This document shows, one piece after another, positions 1 to 8,727 of a DNA stretch of 64,000 nucleotides. The position numbers were made by a program, and so were the translations under genes. The notes below the pieces were generated by a model. It saw nothing but the letters and a program-made list of their open reading frames with translations, was not told the origin of the DNA and searched no databases. Numbering within the stretch: the first letter of the stretch is position 1; every line of letters begins with the position of its first letter. The stretch lies in NCBI GenBank assembly GCA_016931855.1, contig JAFGDZ010000030.1, positions 1 to 64,000 of the forward strand, in the 5' to 3' direction. The stretch is from Bacteroidales bacterium. Lineage in GTDB: Bacteria; Bacteroidota; Bacteroidia; Bacteroidales; Tenuifilaceae.

Positions 1-81
1 AGTCCCATAATTTTAAAGTTTTTTGTCGAACTCAAAAATAAGGGATTCTGAGGGCATTTTTAAATTTCGTACTTTCGGATG

Positions 82-573
82 CTAGTGACTTCCCCTAATA
101 ATAAGGCGATTATTTGGGGTACTTTCTATGCTCATCTCAACCAGCTCTTGCTTACAGGTTTCGTTTATCGTTAGCGATATCTCAATGGTTACATTCCTTT
201 TACCCAATACACCTGGCAACGACTTAACTAGAAACGCTCTTTGCAGCTCAACTCTAATAAACGGATTATGTTCGGCATTCATGGCATTGTAAAAATCCCT
301 ATTCATTAGCGGATTTCTGCAATCGAATGATTTTATTTTGATATCGAGCGCCGATTTAGAGAACTCAATCTCCCTGTCCTGTGCACCATCCTTAATAAGT
401 GTAACGTAACCCGCCGGAAGCCCTTCGGAGTATAAGCACTCAAAGGGGCTTACATTGCTTTCCCCTACAATAGAAATGCTACTAGTAGCATCAATAGAGT
501 ACTTAACCTCCATTGCAACAGGCCGTGGCAATGGGGAGTACAGCAACATAACAAGAACAAGCGGGGTGAGCAT
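82..573 (-). CDS. YceI-like secreted protein (short, divergent)
   Basis: A 163-residue protein with a hydrophobic N-terminus (about residues 1-20, a likely signal peptide) followed by one domain that resembles the YceI lipocalin-like fold. The stretch SISIVGESNVSPFECLY at about residues 32-48 matches the family opening (an S-I-x-G-x-S-N-V-x-x-F core), and later strand-like segments follow. YceI proteins are periplasmic beta-barrels that bind isoprenoid or lipid ligands. The ligand here is unknown. It is the third gene of a minus-strand cluster, downstream of a porin-like gene and a second, clearer YceI gene. It is shorter and more divergent than usual, so the family call is moderate. The ATG start at 573 directly precedes the signal peptide. 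Confidence 0.62.
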   Translation of the reverse strand: MLTPLVLVMLLYSPLPRPVAMEVKYSIDATSSISIVGESNVSPFECLYSEGLPAGYVTLIKDGAQDREIEFSKSALDIKIKSFDCRNPLMNRDFYNAMNAEHNPFIRVELQRAFLVKSLPGVLGKRNVTIEISLTINETCKQELVEMSIESTPNNRLIIRGSH

Positions 574-606
574 TTGTAGCTTAATTATTTTTTATTGATA
601 AAAAGA

Positions 607-720
607 GCTGTCCAAAACCTAAAGCAGTAGGCATTTATAAGAGTATTACGTATTAGCCTCTCTCTTTACTAAACCAACCCAAACCGCATAAATGCGCTAT
701 TGCCTTGTGTCTTGGACAGC
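607..720. repeat. Long imperfect inverted repeat between porin and YceI genes
   Basis: The arms at 607-638 and 688-720 are inverted copies. Both begin GCTGTCCAA and end GCATTTAT at their inner edge, with scattered differences between, and about 49 bp separates them. Read on the minus strand, the foldback follows the porin stop codon and is followed by a CTCTTTTTATC tract. It could therefore act as a terminator or processing hairpin. The length of the arms also fits a small MITE-like element. I cannot tell these apart from one copy. Confidence 0.6.
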
Positions 721-733
721 CATATTTTTGTTA

Positions 734-2053
734 TTAGAAGCCTACTATTGCCTCTACAACAAATCCGTTAAATTTACCCTCGTGCAAAATGCTGGTGTTT
801 GGGTAATCAAGGTACTTTTGGTTAACGTACTCGCCCTTTAGCAGGAGGTTTTTGGTTATAAACCAGCCAGCGCCAAGCTGCATTCTGTTAATGCTAACCT
901 CGTTGGCAATGCCAGCAACCTCGGCGTTTACATTGTTGTAACGACCGCCAACAAACACGTTTTCCTTAGCTCCAAACCGATAAACCAGCTCCGCGGCAAT
1001 TTGGTCAACGGTACGCTCGGTGGTTTCATTTTGCGCACGCCCTTTGGCGTTCTCGTACGTACCAAAGAACTCTAGGCCACGGTACTTCATGAATAGGTTA
1101 CCCGTTAATGCAGTTACCTTATCCCTAAAACCGGGTTGCAAGCGGCCCGAGTAGAACTGGCTTGTAGTTGATTGGTTCTCCATAACAAAGTAGTAGTGCG
1201 AACCAGCCCTATCGCCACCATAAAGCACATTGTTAACGGAACTTGCTGTATGGTATGCAGAGCCTGTTACCCTTAGTCGGAAATCCTCCGTTAGCTGCTT
1301 GTCGTAGCCTAGTTTACCGTAGAACGATGGGCTTTTCTTGGCCTTATCGTCATTAACAACCACGGCAGGTTCAAGCACATCGCCCTTAATCTCGCCACCA
1401 GCAACAGCTAGCATAGCAAGCATGCCATTGTTTTGGAAGTAAATCTCACCCCCAATTTCGGTAGTGAAAGCATCAAGAATGTAGTTCTCTATAAAGGGGT
1501 TATACAGCGCATTACCATTGTCGGAGCGACGGAAATGCCCATCGCCATAGTTAATTTCCATATGTCCAACCTTAATGGTGGTGTACTCCATTAACCGGTC
1601 AAGAGCATCGCTATTAAGGAAAGGCAATCTGTCAATTTGAATGTATCCACCCTTTACCCAAGTTTCCTGATGGTGACGCGATGACAGGTACGTTACTAGG
1701 TTCATTCTAACCCCATCGGCCAGCTGAACATCGATGTTTAAGTTTGCAACAGCGGTGTTAAAACCAGGGGTAAGTGATAGTAACTTATTTCTATCAGCAC
1801 CGCTTATTGGGTCGATGTTGGGCAGCGCTTTGTTGCTATGGTCTAAGCTTTGGAACGATTGTGTAAAGTTACCGCCAATCCTAACCTTTAGCCCAGTGAA
1901 TGGGATTGTGTCGGTTTTGGGCGTTTCAAACACGTTTATTCCTCGCTGATCGTAGCTACGGAAGTACGATATGCCCTTTTGCTGAGCCATTGCGGTACCA
2001 CCCACTAAAAGGGGTAGTATAAATAGCGAGAGTTTTAAAAGTCCTCTTTTCAT
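734..2053 (-). CDS. Putative outer-membrane beta-barrel porin
   Basis: A 439-residue protein with a clear signal peptide (KRGLLKLSLFILPLLVGGTAMA, cleavage near residue 23). The remainder is rich in alternating hydrophobic/polar strands and aromatic residues and ends in a strand with terminal Phe (VVEAIVGF), which is typical of outer-membrane barrels. It resembles the Bacteroidota porin-like proteins annotated as putative porin or phosphate-selective-porin-like. I cannot name a substrate. It lies directly downstream of a YceI gene (35 bp gap) and upstream of another on the same strand. The three may therefore be co-expressed envelope proteins. The ATG at 2053 precedes the signal peptide directly. 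Confidence 0.68.
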   Translation of the reverse strand: MKRGLLKLSLFILPLLVGGTAMAQQKGISYFRSYDQRGINVFETPKTDTIPFTGLKVRIGGNFTQSFQSLDHSNKALPNIDPISGADRNKLLSLTPGFNTAVANLNIDVQLADGVRMNLVTYLSSRHHQETWVKGGYIQIDRLPFLNSDALDRLMEYTTIKVGHMEINYGDGHFRRSDNGNALYNPFIENYILDAFTTEIGGEIYFQNNGMLAMLAVAGGEIKGDVLEPAVVVNDDKAKKSPSFYGKLGYDKQLTEDFRLRVTGSAYHTASSVNNVLYGGDRAGSHYYFVMENQSTTSQFYSGRLQPGFRDKVTALTGNLFMKYRGLEFFGTYENAKGRAQNETTERTVDQIAAELVYRFGAKENVFVGGRYNNVNAEVAGIANEVSINRMQLGAGWFITKNLLLKGEYVNQKYLDYPNTSILHEGKFNGFVVEAIVGF

Positions 2054-2088
2054 ACGTTAATTGTTTTGTTTTTGGTGTTTGTGTTTTA

Positions 2089-2670
2089 CTACTGCTTAAT
2101 AACCACCTTAAAGTCAATTGTAACTTCATCACCTGTCTTCATTGCTCCAAACATGGCTGTAGGAGGCTCAACTTTAAAAGAGGTCATTTTTAGCGCCTTT
2201 TCCCCTGTAAACTCAATAGAGCCATTGGGGAGCAATTTCCCTGTAGCGTTGATGGTAACACTTTGCGATACCCCCGAAATTGATAGTGTTCCGGTTGTGG
2301 AAACCTTGTAGCCCTTACTGTCTGAGGTTAATGAGTTAACTTTTATAAGGGTGTAGGTTATCTTGGGATGCTTTTTTGAACTTAGTGCATCGGCAATTTT
2401 GCTGTCCATTACGCTTCCCTTGGATCCTTTAAGCGATGTGGCATCAACAACTACTTGTAAAGACTTAATATCCTTTAGCTCGTTGCCTTCCTGCACTATA
2501 AGGAAGCTCCCCGTTGCTTTCTTAGCATCGGCTGTCCAATCGTGTAGGTTGGATGTTCCTTTAATTTGTACAGCAAAATCGTGAACAGAATAACTGGTTT
2601 GAGCTAGCGTTAGGTTAACAAACGCAATGGATAATGTTAACAGAACCAACTTAATAGGCCAACTTCTCAT
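2089..2670 (-). CDS. YceI family protein
   Basis: A 193-residue secreted protein: signal peptide at residues 1-23 (ending in LTLA) and then a full-length YceI domain. Visible family features are the TSNLHDWTADAKKATGSF segment (about residues 39-56), the SLKGSKGSVMDSKIADALSSKKHPKITY segment (about 76-103) and a closing strand DEVTIDFKVVIKQ. YceI domains bind polyisoprenoid-like lipids in the periplasm. Length and motifs match the family well. It is the first gene of the YceI/porin/YceI cluster on the minus strand. No consensus promoter was found in the AT-rich upstream region. Confidence 0.85.
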   Translation of the reverse strand: MRSWPIKLVLLTLSIAFVNLTLAQTSYSVHDFAVQIKGTSNLHDWTADAKKATGSFLIVQEGNELKDIKSLQVVVDATSLKGSKGSVMDSKIADALSSKKHPKITYTLIKVNSLTSDSKGYKVSTTGTLSISGVSQSVTINATGKLLPNGSIEFTGEKALKMTSFKVEPPTAMFGAMKTGDEVTIDFKVVIKQ

Positions 2671-3090
2671 ATGGTAACATTTTAGGTTTGTTTTCGGCTT
2701 ATTTGCGTTTTAGGCGTGAAACCGTTTTAACTTTTGTCACCTTAATCAACAGCTAGTTGGTAATTATATTTTATTTAGATTGAATAAAAATAAAAATATT
2801 TTTATAGTGTTATGGAAATAACATGAAAGGGTGGGGGTGAAGCGGATTTATACTAACTCAATTGTAAGAGTGAAGTAAACAACGCATATAGTAAGGTCCT
2901 CCCTGTTGAATGATTGGAATATAGTTTTAACCTCGTATGGCCAGTTTGCTAGAACTTACGGATCAACCACCTAATATTTGGGATGCTAACGCAGAATGCA
3001 TCTCATACTAGGGTTTTGTCTAACGCGCGGAATATACTGCTGCGTAAACTTCTAATTGGCAGTTAGCACAACAAATAGGTATAAAATAGT
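2671..3090. other. Intergenic region with no gene seen
   Basis: This 420-bp stretch lies between the 5' end of the YceI gene and the terminator of the his operon. It contains an AT-rich segment (about 2750-2815) that probably carries the promoter of the YceI/porin cluster, but no good TTTG-N19-TAnnTTTG match. I saw only very short open frames (for example 24 codons from the ATG at 2937) with no sign of being genes. Confidence 0.5.
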
Positions 3091-3118
3091 AGGCCAGTAG
3101 GTTTAATTCTACTGGCCT
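3091..3118 (-). terminator. Intrinsic terminator of the his operon
   Basis: A perfect 10-bp stem (AGGCCAGTAG / CTACTGGCCT) with an 8-nt loop begins 6 nt after the hisF stop codon. On the minus strand it is followed by the U-rich tract ACTATTTTAT. It closes the eight-gene his operon. Confidence 0.8.
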
Positions 3119-3123
3119 ATTCC

Positions 3124-3876
3124 TTAGCGTGTAGGGATTCCTGCTCTTCTCATCTCATCCTTAACGACCTGTATGGTTACATTGCCAAAGTGGAAAATCC
3201 CTGCAGCAAGGGCTGCATCGGCTTTTGCAAGGTTAAATACATCTACAAAGTGTTGCGGTGTGCCCGCTCCACCCGATGCAACTACCGGAATTCCTACATT
3301 TCTTGCTACATCTCCAACCAAATCTAGCGCAAAGCCACTTCGTGTTCCATCGGAGGTGAGTGAGGTTAAAAGTATCTCGCCAGCACCACGTTCCTCGCAT
3401 TGCTTTGCCCAATCTACTGCTTGCAATGTGGTGGTTGCAGTCCCTGCATGGCTAACCACAATCCAGCCTTTGCTAGTTCGCTTGGCATCTATTGCCACAA
3501 CAACGCACTGATTGCCAAACTGACGGGCTAGTTGTGCGATTAGGTCTGGGTTTGATATGGCTGCAGAGTTTACCGATACTTTATCGGCACCAGCTGCTAG
3601 CAGCTGCTCTACCTGAGCAATGCTGCTAATGCCGCCTCCAACGGTAAACGGAATGCTGATGCTACGGGCCACATCGCGAACAACATCAACAAACGTGCTG
3701 CGATTATCGAGCGTTGCGGTAATATCAAGCAGCGTTAGCTCATCGGCACCCTTTGCGGAGTATGCTGATGCTAACTCTACAGGGTCGCCAGCATCCTGCA
3801 GATTCTTAAACTGAACGCCCTTTACTGTTCTGCCATTCTTAATATCTAAGCAGGGGATTATTCTTTTTGTTAGCAT
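3124..3876 (-). CDS. hisF: Imidazole glycerol phosphate synthase subunit HisF
   Basis: A 250-residue (beta/alpha)8 barrel. HisF is the cyclase half of IGP synthase. It uses ammonia delivered by HisH to turn PRFAR into imidazole glycerol phosphate and AICAR, step 5 of histidine synthesis. The N-terminus KRIIPCLDIKNGRTVKGVQF carries the first catalytic Asp (D11), and VVVAIDAKR carries the second (near residue 130). The phosphate-binding segments VGGGISS and VASGGAGTPQHF are intact. It is the last gene of the his operon, 24 bp after hisA, and its stop is followed by an intrinsic terminator. Confidence 0.97.
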   Translation of the reverse strand: MLTKRIIPCLDIKNGRTVKGVQFKNLQDAGDPVELASAYSAKGADELTLLDITATLDNRSTFVDVVRDVARSISIPFTVGGGISSIAQVEQLLAAGADKVSVNSAAISNPDLIAQLARQFGNQCVVVAIDAKRTSKGWIVVSHAGTATTTLQAVDWAKQCEERGAGEILLTSLTSDGTRSGFALDLVGDVARNVGIPVVASGGAGTPQHFVDVFNLAKADAALAAGIFHFGNVTIQVVKDEMRRAGIPTR

Positions 3877-3900
3877 TGCTATCCAATTATAGGTGGTACA

Positions 3901-4590
3901 TTATAGGTATCCCTCGTACAAAGCCTTGCCAACAATGGCACCCTCACATCCCAACTCCTCTAGCTGTTTTAGGTGCTCCGCACTGGCTACACCACCACTT
4001 GCACGGAGCTTAATTGAGGGGAATTGGGCCAAAATTGTACCATATAAACCCAACGAGGGTTGGGTTAGCATACCATCGCGCTCAATATCGGTTATGGTAA
4101 AGTAAATCAAGCCCTTGTTGGATAGCGAAGATACCGTCTGGTAAATCGAAACACCAGTATTCTTAAGCCATCCAGCGATTTTTACCTGCTCCTTTTCAAC
4201 ATCTATTGCGGCTACAATTTTTGATGCGCCAAGCAGCTCCAAAAGTTGGGTTACCATATCCATATTATCAATTAGGGCGGTTCCAATATTCACTTGCGAT
4301 GCGCCTTGGTTAATGGCTGCCGTGGCAGAGTCAACGGTTCTTATGCCTCCGCCAAAATCAACCTTAAGGGATGTTTTGCTTGCTATTTGCTCCAGCACAT
4401 TTAAATGAACTGGCTTTCCCTGCTTTGCTCCGGTAAGGTCAACAAGATGAAGATTTGTGTAGCCTTTACCCTCAAAAATCTTAGCCTGTTCCAGTGGGTT
4501 GGCATTGTAGGTTTTGGTAGTGGCATAATCGCCTTTGGTTAGGCGTACGCACTTTCCGTCTATAAGGTCTATTGCTGGTATGGTTATCAT
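3901..4590 (-). CDS. hisA: ProFAR isomerase HisA
   Basis: A 229-residue TIM barrel, paralogous to HisF. HisA isomerises the aminoaldose ProFAR to the aminoketose PRFAR, step 4 of histidine synthesis. The opening ITIPAIDLIDGKCVRLTKGDY contains the catalytic Asp (D8). The second acidic motif, TDIERDGML, and phosphate-binding loops FGGGIRT and RASGGV are present. It is slightly shorter than the E. coli enzyme. It starts 2 bp after hisH and precedes hisF in the operon. Confidence 0.96.
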   Translation of the reverse strand: MITIPAIDLIDGKCVRLTKGDYATTKTYNANPLEQAKIFEGKGYTNLHLVDLTGAKQGKPVHLNVLEQIASKTSLKVDFGGGIRTVDSATAAINQGASQVNIGTALIDNMDMVTQLLELLGASKIVAAIDVEKEQVKIAGWLKNTGVSIYQTVSSLSNKGLIYFTITDIERDGMLTQPSLGLYGTILAQFPSIKLRASGGVASAEHLKQLEELGCEGAIVGKALYEGYL

Positions 4591-4592
4591 TG

Positions 4593-5174
4593 TTAGAGGG
4601 TTAAAAAGTTTTGTAAAAGCTGTGCGCCAGCATCTCCGCTCTTTTCGGGGTGAAACTGAACGCCGTAGTAGTTTCCCTCAGCAACGGCTGCTGTAAAGGG
4701 AATCTGGTAATTGCAAATTGCAATAGATGCATTGCTCTGAGGGACATAGTAGCTGTGCACAAAGTAGAAATGGCTGCTGCTGGGAATTTGCTTAAATATT
4801 CCTGTTGATGTGTGCTCTACCGCATTCCATCCCATGTGCGGAACCTTTAGCTGTACGCTAAAGTGCTTAACATCAAAGGGTATAATTCCTAGCGTGGTGG
4901 TGCTACCTTCGGCTGAGTAGCGCCCAAGCAGCTGCATTCCAAGGCAAATGCCAAGCACAGGGCGGCTATAGGAGCGTAGCAAAATATCCAGCTGTTGGCT
5001 CTTAATGCTGGCCATTGCTTGGGCTGCATGACCTACACCTGGGAATATTAGCTTGTCGGTTTTCTCCAGCTCAGCCACTTGCGAAGATATTATGGCGTTG
5101 TATCCTAGCCGTTTAATCGCATTCAATACCGATGCGGTGTTTCCTGCTCCGTATGATAGTATTCCGATGGTCAT
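4593..5174 (-). CDS. hisH: Imidazole glycerol phosphate synthase subunit HisH (glutaminase)
   Basis: A 193-residue class I glutamine amidotransferase that supplies ammonia to HisF. The nucleophile elbow GICLGMQLL places the catalytic Cys at about residue 77. The His/Glu of the triad lie in VQFHPEKSG near the C-terminus. The oxyanion-strand region PGVGHAAQAM is also recognisable. It is the usual length. It sits between hisB (41 bp upstream) and hisA (2 bp downstream), so the two IGP synthase subunits are separated only by hisA. Confidence 0.96.
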   Translation of the reverse strand: MTIGILSYGAGNTASVLNAIKRLGYNAIISSQVAELEKTDKLIFPGVGHAAQAMASIKSQQLDILLRSYSRPVLGICLGMQLLGRYSAEGSTTTLGIIPFDVKHFSVQLKVPHMGWNAVEHTSTGIFKQIPSSSHFYFVHSYYVPQSNASIAICNYQIPFTAAVAEGNYYGVQFHPEKSGDAGAQLLQNFLTL

Positions 5175-5215
5175 TGCTAGTGTTTTTTTAGTGCGTTAAG
5201 TTGATTGACTGGTAG

Positions 5216-6298
5216 TTATATGGTTCCTTTGGTACTGGGGATTTCGGTTCCAACAAGCCGTACGGCATTGCCTAAGGCGCGGGCAAAGGCCTTAAAAATG
5301 GCTTCGGCCTTGTGATGCTCGTTTTTCCCCTTTGCCTTTATGTGGATATTCGCTGCTAACCCCTCGGCCAGCGAGCGGAAAAAGTGGGGAAGGAGCTCGG
5401 TGCTTAGCTCGCCTATCCGTTCCCGCTTAAACTTGGCTTTCCAAATAAAGTAGTTTCTGCCTCCAAGGTCAATGAGTGCCTGTGCGTTACAATCGTCCAT
5501 AGGGAGGGCAAAACCATAGCGCCCAATACCAGCTTTGTTCCCAAGGGCTTGCTTAATGGCCAGCCCGAGTGCTATGGCAATATCCTCGGTGGTATGGTGC
5601 TCATCAACCCACAAATCGCCTTTGCAAACAACTGATAACCCAATGTTTGCGTGCCTTGCAATTTGCTCAAGCATGTGATTTAGAAAGCCGATGCCCGTAT
5701 CAATATCGCCCTTGGCAGAATCATCAAGGTTAACCGTTATGGTAATATCGGTCTCACTGGTTTTCCTGTTGATTGTTGCATGGCGCTTAGGCTTTAGTAT
5801 TTCGTAAACTCCCTTCCAATCCTTTGCGCAGTAATCGGCTTGTGAACATTCGGCGGTGTTAATCCGTATCGACTTGGTTCCAAGGTTTTTGGCTAGCAGC
5901 ACATCGGTGAGCCTATCGCCAATAACAAAGGACTCACTAAGGTTGTACTCTCCGTTGATATATTGAGCAAACAAGCCTATTTCAGGCTTTCGGTTGGGGC
6001 TATTCTCATGCTCAAAGGAGCGGTCAATTAGGATATCATCAAACGTAATACCTTCGCTCTCTAGCGCTTTTAGCATAAGTTGATGCGGTCCCGAAAAATC
6101 AGCAACAGGAAATGATTCTGTTCCAAGGCCATCCTGATTGGTGGCCATAACCAGTTCATAGTCAAATTCACTCGCTATGCGACCAAGCCAAGAGAATACT
6201 CCCGGCATAAAGGTGAGTTTCTCAAAGGAGTCAATTTGAAAATCGGCTGGTTCGGTAATCAACGTTCCGTCTCTATCAATTATCAGTAGTCTTTTCAT
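5216..6298 (-). CDS. hisB: Bifunctional histidinol-phosphatase / imidazoleglycerol-phosphate dehydratase HisB
   Basis: A 360-residue fusion. Residues 1 to about 165 form a HAD phosphatase: the motif DRDGTL gives nucleophile D8 and acid D10, followed by ATNQDG and a GDRLTDV motif. This domain is histidinol-phosphate phosphatase. From about residue 170 there is a complete IGP dehydratase with metal-binding EHHTTED, GIGFLNHML and KGKNEHHKAEAIFKA. The enterobacterial-type fusion covers steps 6 and 8 of the pathway. The start overlaps the hisC 3' end by 23 bp, implying translational coupling. Confidence 0.97.
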   Translation of the reverse strand: MKRLLIIDRDGTLITEPADFQIDSFEKLTFMPGVFSWLGRIASEFDYELVMATNQDGLGTESFPVADFSGPHQLMLKALESEGITFDDILIDRSFEHENSPNRKPEIGLFAQYINGEYNLSESFVIGDRLTDVLLAKNLGTKSIRINTAECSQADYCAKDWKGVYEILKPKRHATINRKTSETDITITVNLDDSAKGDIDTGIGFLNHMLEQIARHANIGLSVVCKGDLWVDEHHTTEDIAIALGLAIKQALGNKAGIGRYGFALPMDDCNAQALIDLGGRNYFIWKAKFKRERIGELSTELLPHFFRSLAEGLAANIHIKAKGKNEHHKAEAIFKAFARALGNAVRLVGTEIPSTKGTI

Positions 6299-7355
6299 TG
6301 CTGTAAAGTTGAGTGTTTAGCACCCTAAATGCGGTAAGCAGCTGCTCATTCTCTGTGCTGCTTCCAACGGTAATCCTAATGCAACCATTGCATAAGGGTT
6401 GCGAACTCCTATCGCGTACAACTATTCCCTTGCTAAGCAGGTATTTATACACGATATGGCTGTTTGTGAAATTCACTAGTAGAAAGTTGGCCAACGATGG
6501 GTAAACCCGTTCCACAATGGGCAGCAAGGCCAACTCCGATGCAAGGTTTTGTCGCTGGGCAACCGTACTCTTTACAAACTCAGCAAAAGCATCGGTTTGG
6601 GAAATGGCTTGTAGGGCAAGCTCTGTAGATGGTTTACCTACGTTGTACGGAAACTTAACGTTGTTTAGAACGTTGATAATCTCCTTTGATGCAAACGCAA
6701 GCCCAATGCGGGCTCCCGCCATTCCCCAAGCCTTGGAGAGCGTTTGCAGAACCACCAAATTCTTGTACCTATATATTAAAGGTAGTACGGAGTGCTGCGG
6801 ACAAAAATCGATATAGGCCTCATCAACAACAACTATCCCTTTTGATTTTGCAATGATGTCCTCAATAACCTCTGGCGCTTGCACGTTGCCTGTGGGATTA
6901 TTGGGGTTACATATAAAGGTAAGCTTTGGATTTTGGGCCAACTTCTCTAGCGCATCACTTTGCGAAATTTCAAATTGCTCATTTAATGGCGATTCCAATA
7001 GTGCCACATCGTTTATGCTAGCGCACACGCCGTACATCCCATAGGTAGGGGGAAATACTAATGCACTATCTTTTTGTGGATTGCAGAAACATCTGTAGAG
7101 TAGGTCAACCGCTTCGTCGCTGCCATTACCAACAAAGATGTTCGCTGCATCCACATTTTTGAGATTGGCTATCGCTTGCCTTAGCTCCTCATTCCTTGGG
7201 TTGGGGTATCTGTTAATCCCATTGGGTAAGGAGGGCAGGGGCGAGTGTGACTCATTTGCATCGAGAAGTACACTTGCGCTTCCGCTAAACTCATCGCGTG
7301 CCGATGAGTAGGGAGTTAATCGTAATATGTTGGGACGTAAAAGTTCCGATATCAT
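6276..7355 (-). CDS. hisC: Histidinol-phosphate aminotransferase HisC
   Basis: A fold-type I PLP aminotransferase that converts imidazole acetol phosphate to histidinol phosphate, step 7. Family marks are LLDANESHSP near the N-terminus, ICNPNNPTGN, VDEAYIDF, and the PLP lysine in LQTLSKAWGMAGARIG (K208 from this start). The reading frame extends upstream to a GTG at 7382 that overlaps hisD. I prefer the ATG at 7355 because homologous proteins begin just before the LLRPNI motif. It lies 20 bp after hisD and overlaps hisB by 23 bp. Confidence 0.95.
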   Translation of the reverse strand: MISELLRPNILRLTPYSSARDEFSGSASVLLDANESHSPLPSLPNGINRYPNPRNEELRQAIANLKNVDAANIFVGNGSDEAVDLLYRCFCNPQKDSALVFPPTYGMYGVCASINDVALLESPLNEQFEISQSDALEKLAQNPKLTFICNPNNPTGNVQAPEVIEDIIAKSKGIVVVDEAYIDFCPQHSVLPLIYRYKNLVVLQTLSKAWGMAGARIGLAFASKEIINVLNNVKFPYNVGKPSTELALQAISQTDAFAEFVKSTVAQRQNLASELALLPIVERVYPSLANFLLVNFTNSHIVYKYLLSKGIVVRDRSSQPLCNGCIRITVGSSTENEQLLTAFRVLNTQLYSNEKTTDN

Positions 7356-7374
7356 TTTAGTGTGTGTTGTTTTG

Positions 7375-8646
7375 TTATACACCCATTTCCTTTAACCTTA
7401 CTGCTACAGCACGCGCGTGAGCTTCAAGTCCCTCGGCGCGGGCAAGCGTAATAGTTGCCTCGGCCAGATTTTGCAATCCGGTTGGTGTTAGCTGCTGGTA
7501 GGTGGTGGTTTTTAAAAAGCTAAGAGTGCTAACCCCGCTCCAGCTGCGTGCAAATCCCGATGTGGGCAATGTGTGGTTTGTGCCGCTGGAGTAATCGCCA
7601 ACGCTCTCTGGTGTTAGGTAACCAAGGAACACCGAACCGGCATTGGTAACCTCTGCTGCAAGTTCGTTGGGATTTTCAACGGCAAGAATTAGGTGCTCTG
7701 GTGCATAGCTGTTGCTAATTGCCATTGCCTCCTTTAAGTTGGACACTAAAATGAGTGACGAGCTAGCAAGGCATTTTTCGGCAATAGCTTTTCGGGGTAG
7801 CGAACTTAGCTGCCTACGAATTTCATCTTGGGTTTCACTTAATATCCGCTCGCAATTAGTTAACATAATTATCTGGCTATCCTCGCCGTGTTCGGCCTGA
7901 GATAGTACGTCGGCCGAAATAAAGGCTGTATTTGCACCCTCGTCGGCAATCACCAAAACCTCCGATGGCCCAGCTGGCATATCGATAGTTACACCTTGCG
8001 ATGCCACCTGAATTTTTGCTTCGGTAACGTAACTGTTACCCGGACCAAAAATTTTATCGACACGTGGAATCGTTTCCGTTCCATATGCCATGGCTGCAAT
8101 TGCCTGTGCGCCGCCAACCAAAAAAATATCCGCATCAAAAAGTCCAAGTGCGTATAGCAGCTCAGGGGTAGGGTTGGGCGGTGTGCAAAAAATTAGCTCC
8201 TTGCATCCAGTTACCTTTGCCGGAATGGCAAGCATGAGCACAGTGCTGATTAAAGGTGCTGTGCCCCCAGGAATGTAGAGGCCAACCCGTTGAAGCGCTC
8301 TGTACCTAATGCTACAGATAACCCCAGCCATGGTTTCAATGGTTTTATCGGAAGGCAGTTGTGCTGCGTGAAACTTCTCAATATTGCTGTATGCCAAGTC
8401 AATAGCCTGCTTTATTTTGGTGTTTACGCTGGATGCTGCCTGTGTAATAGCCTCTTTGCTTACCCGCAATTCTGGGTTTGTGTACCCATCAAACTCCGCA
8501 TTTAGCTCACGTATAGCATTATCTCCTCCTATTTTTACCCTATTGATAATGCTCGCAACACTTTCATTTAGGTTGCTATTCTTGCTAACTGGACGCCTTA
8601 GCGCTTCTGCAAGCTGGTTGGTATCAGGATATTTTAAGATATTCAT
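7375..8646 (-). CDS. hisD: Histidinol dehydrogenase HisD
   Basis: A 423-residue zinc-dependent NAD oxidoreductase that carries out the last two oxidations, histidinol to histidine. The signature IFGPGNSYVTEAKIQV, the loop DMPAGPSEVLVIAD, the zinc/catalytic region SQAEHGEDSQ, and the conserved SYAPEHLIL and NAGSVFLG blocks are all present. Length is typical. It follows hisIE after an 81-bp gap that contains a stem-loop, and precedes hisC. Confidence 0.97.
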   Translation of the reverse strand: MNILKYPDTNQLAEALRRPVSKNSNLNESVASIINRVKIGGDNAIRELNAEFDGYTNPELRVSKEAITQAASSVNTKIKQAIDLAYSNIEKFHAAQLPSDKTIETMAGVICSIRYRALQRVGLYIPGGTAPLISTVLMLAIPAKVTGCKELIFCTPPNPTPELLYALGLFDADIFLVGGAQAIAAMAYGTETIPRVDKIFGPGNSYVTEAKIQVASQGVTIDMPAGPSEVLVIADEGANTAFISADVLSQAEHGEDSQIIMLTNCERILSETQDEIRRQLSSLPRKAIAEKCLASSSLILVSNLKEAMAISNSYAPEHLILAVENPNELAAEVTNAGSVFLGYLTPESVGDYSSGTNHTLPTSGFARSWSGVSTLSFLKTTTYQQLTPTGLQNLAEATITLARAEGLEAHARAVAVRLKEMGV

Positions 8647-8663
8647 GTGTGTGATTATTTATA

Positions 8664-8716
8664 AAAGGTCTAACCACTAAAGCATTTTTTCACCTAAGCA
8701 TTAGTAGTTAGCCTTT
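8664..8716 (-). other. Intra-operon stem-loop between hisIE and hisD
   Basis: The arms 8664-8680 and 8701-8716 pair over about 16 bp with one bulge and one mismatch (AAAGG-CTAAC-ACTAA against its complement), around a 20-nt loop. It lies in the only sizeable gap inside the his operon. The loop, read on the minus strand, has a run of A rather than a trailing U-run, so it does not look like a terminator. A processing site, stability element or partial attenuator is possible. Confidence 0.5.
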
Positions 8717-8727
8717 CCGTAATTATG

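Noticed and set aside
2937-3011. 24-codon open frame in the gap before the his terminator
   Set aside because: No ribosome-binding site, promoter or sequence pattern supports it.
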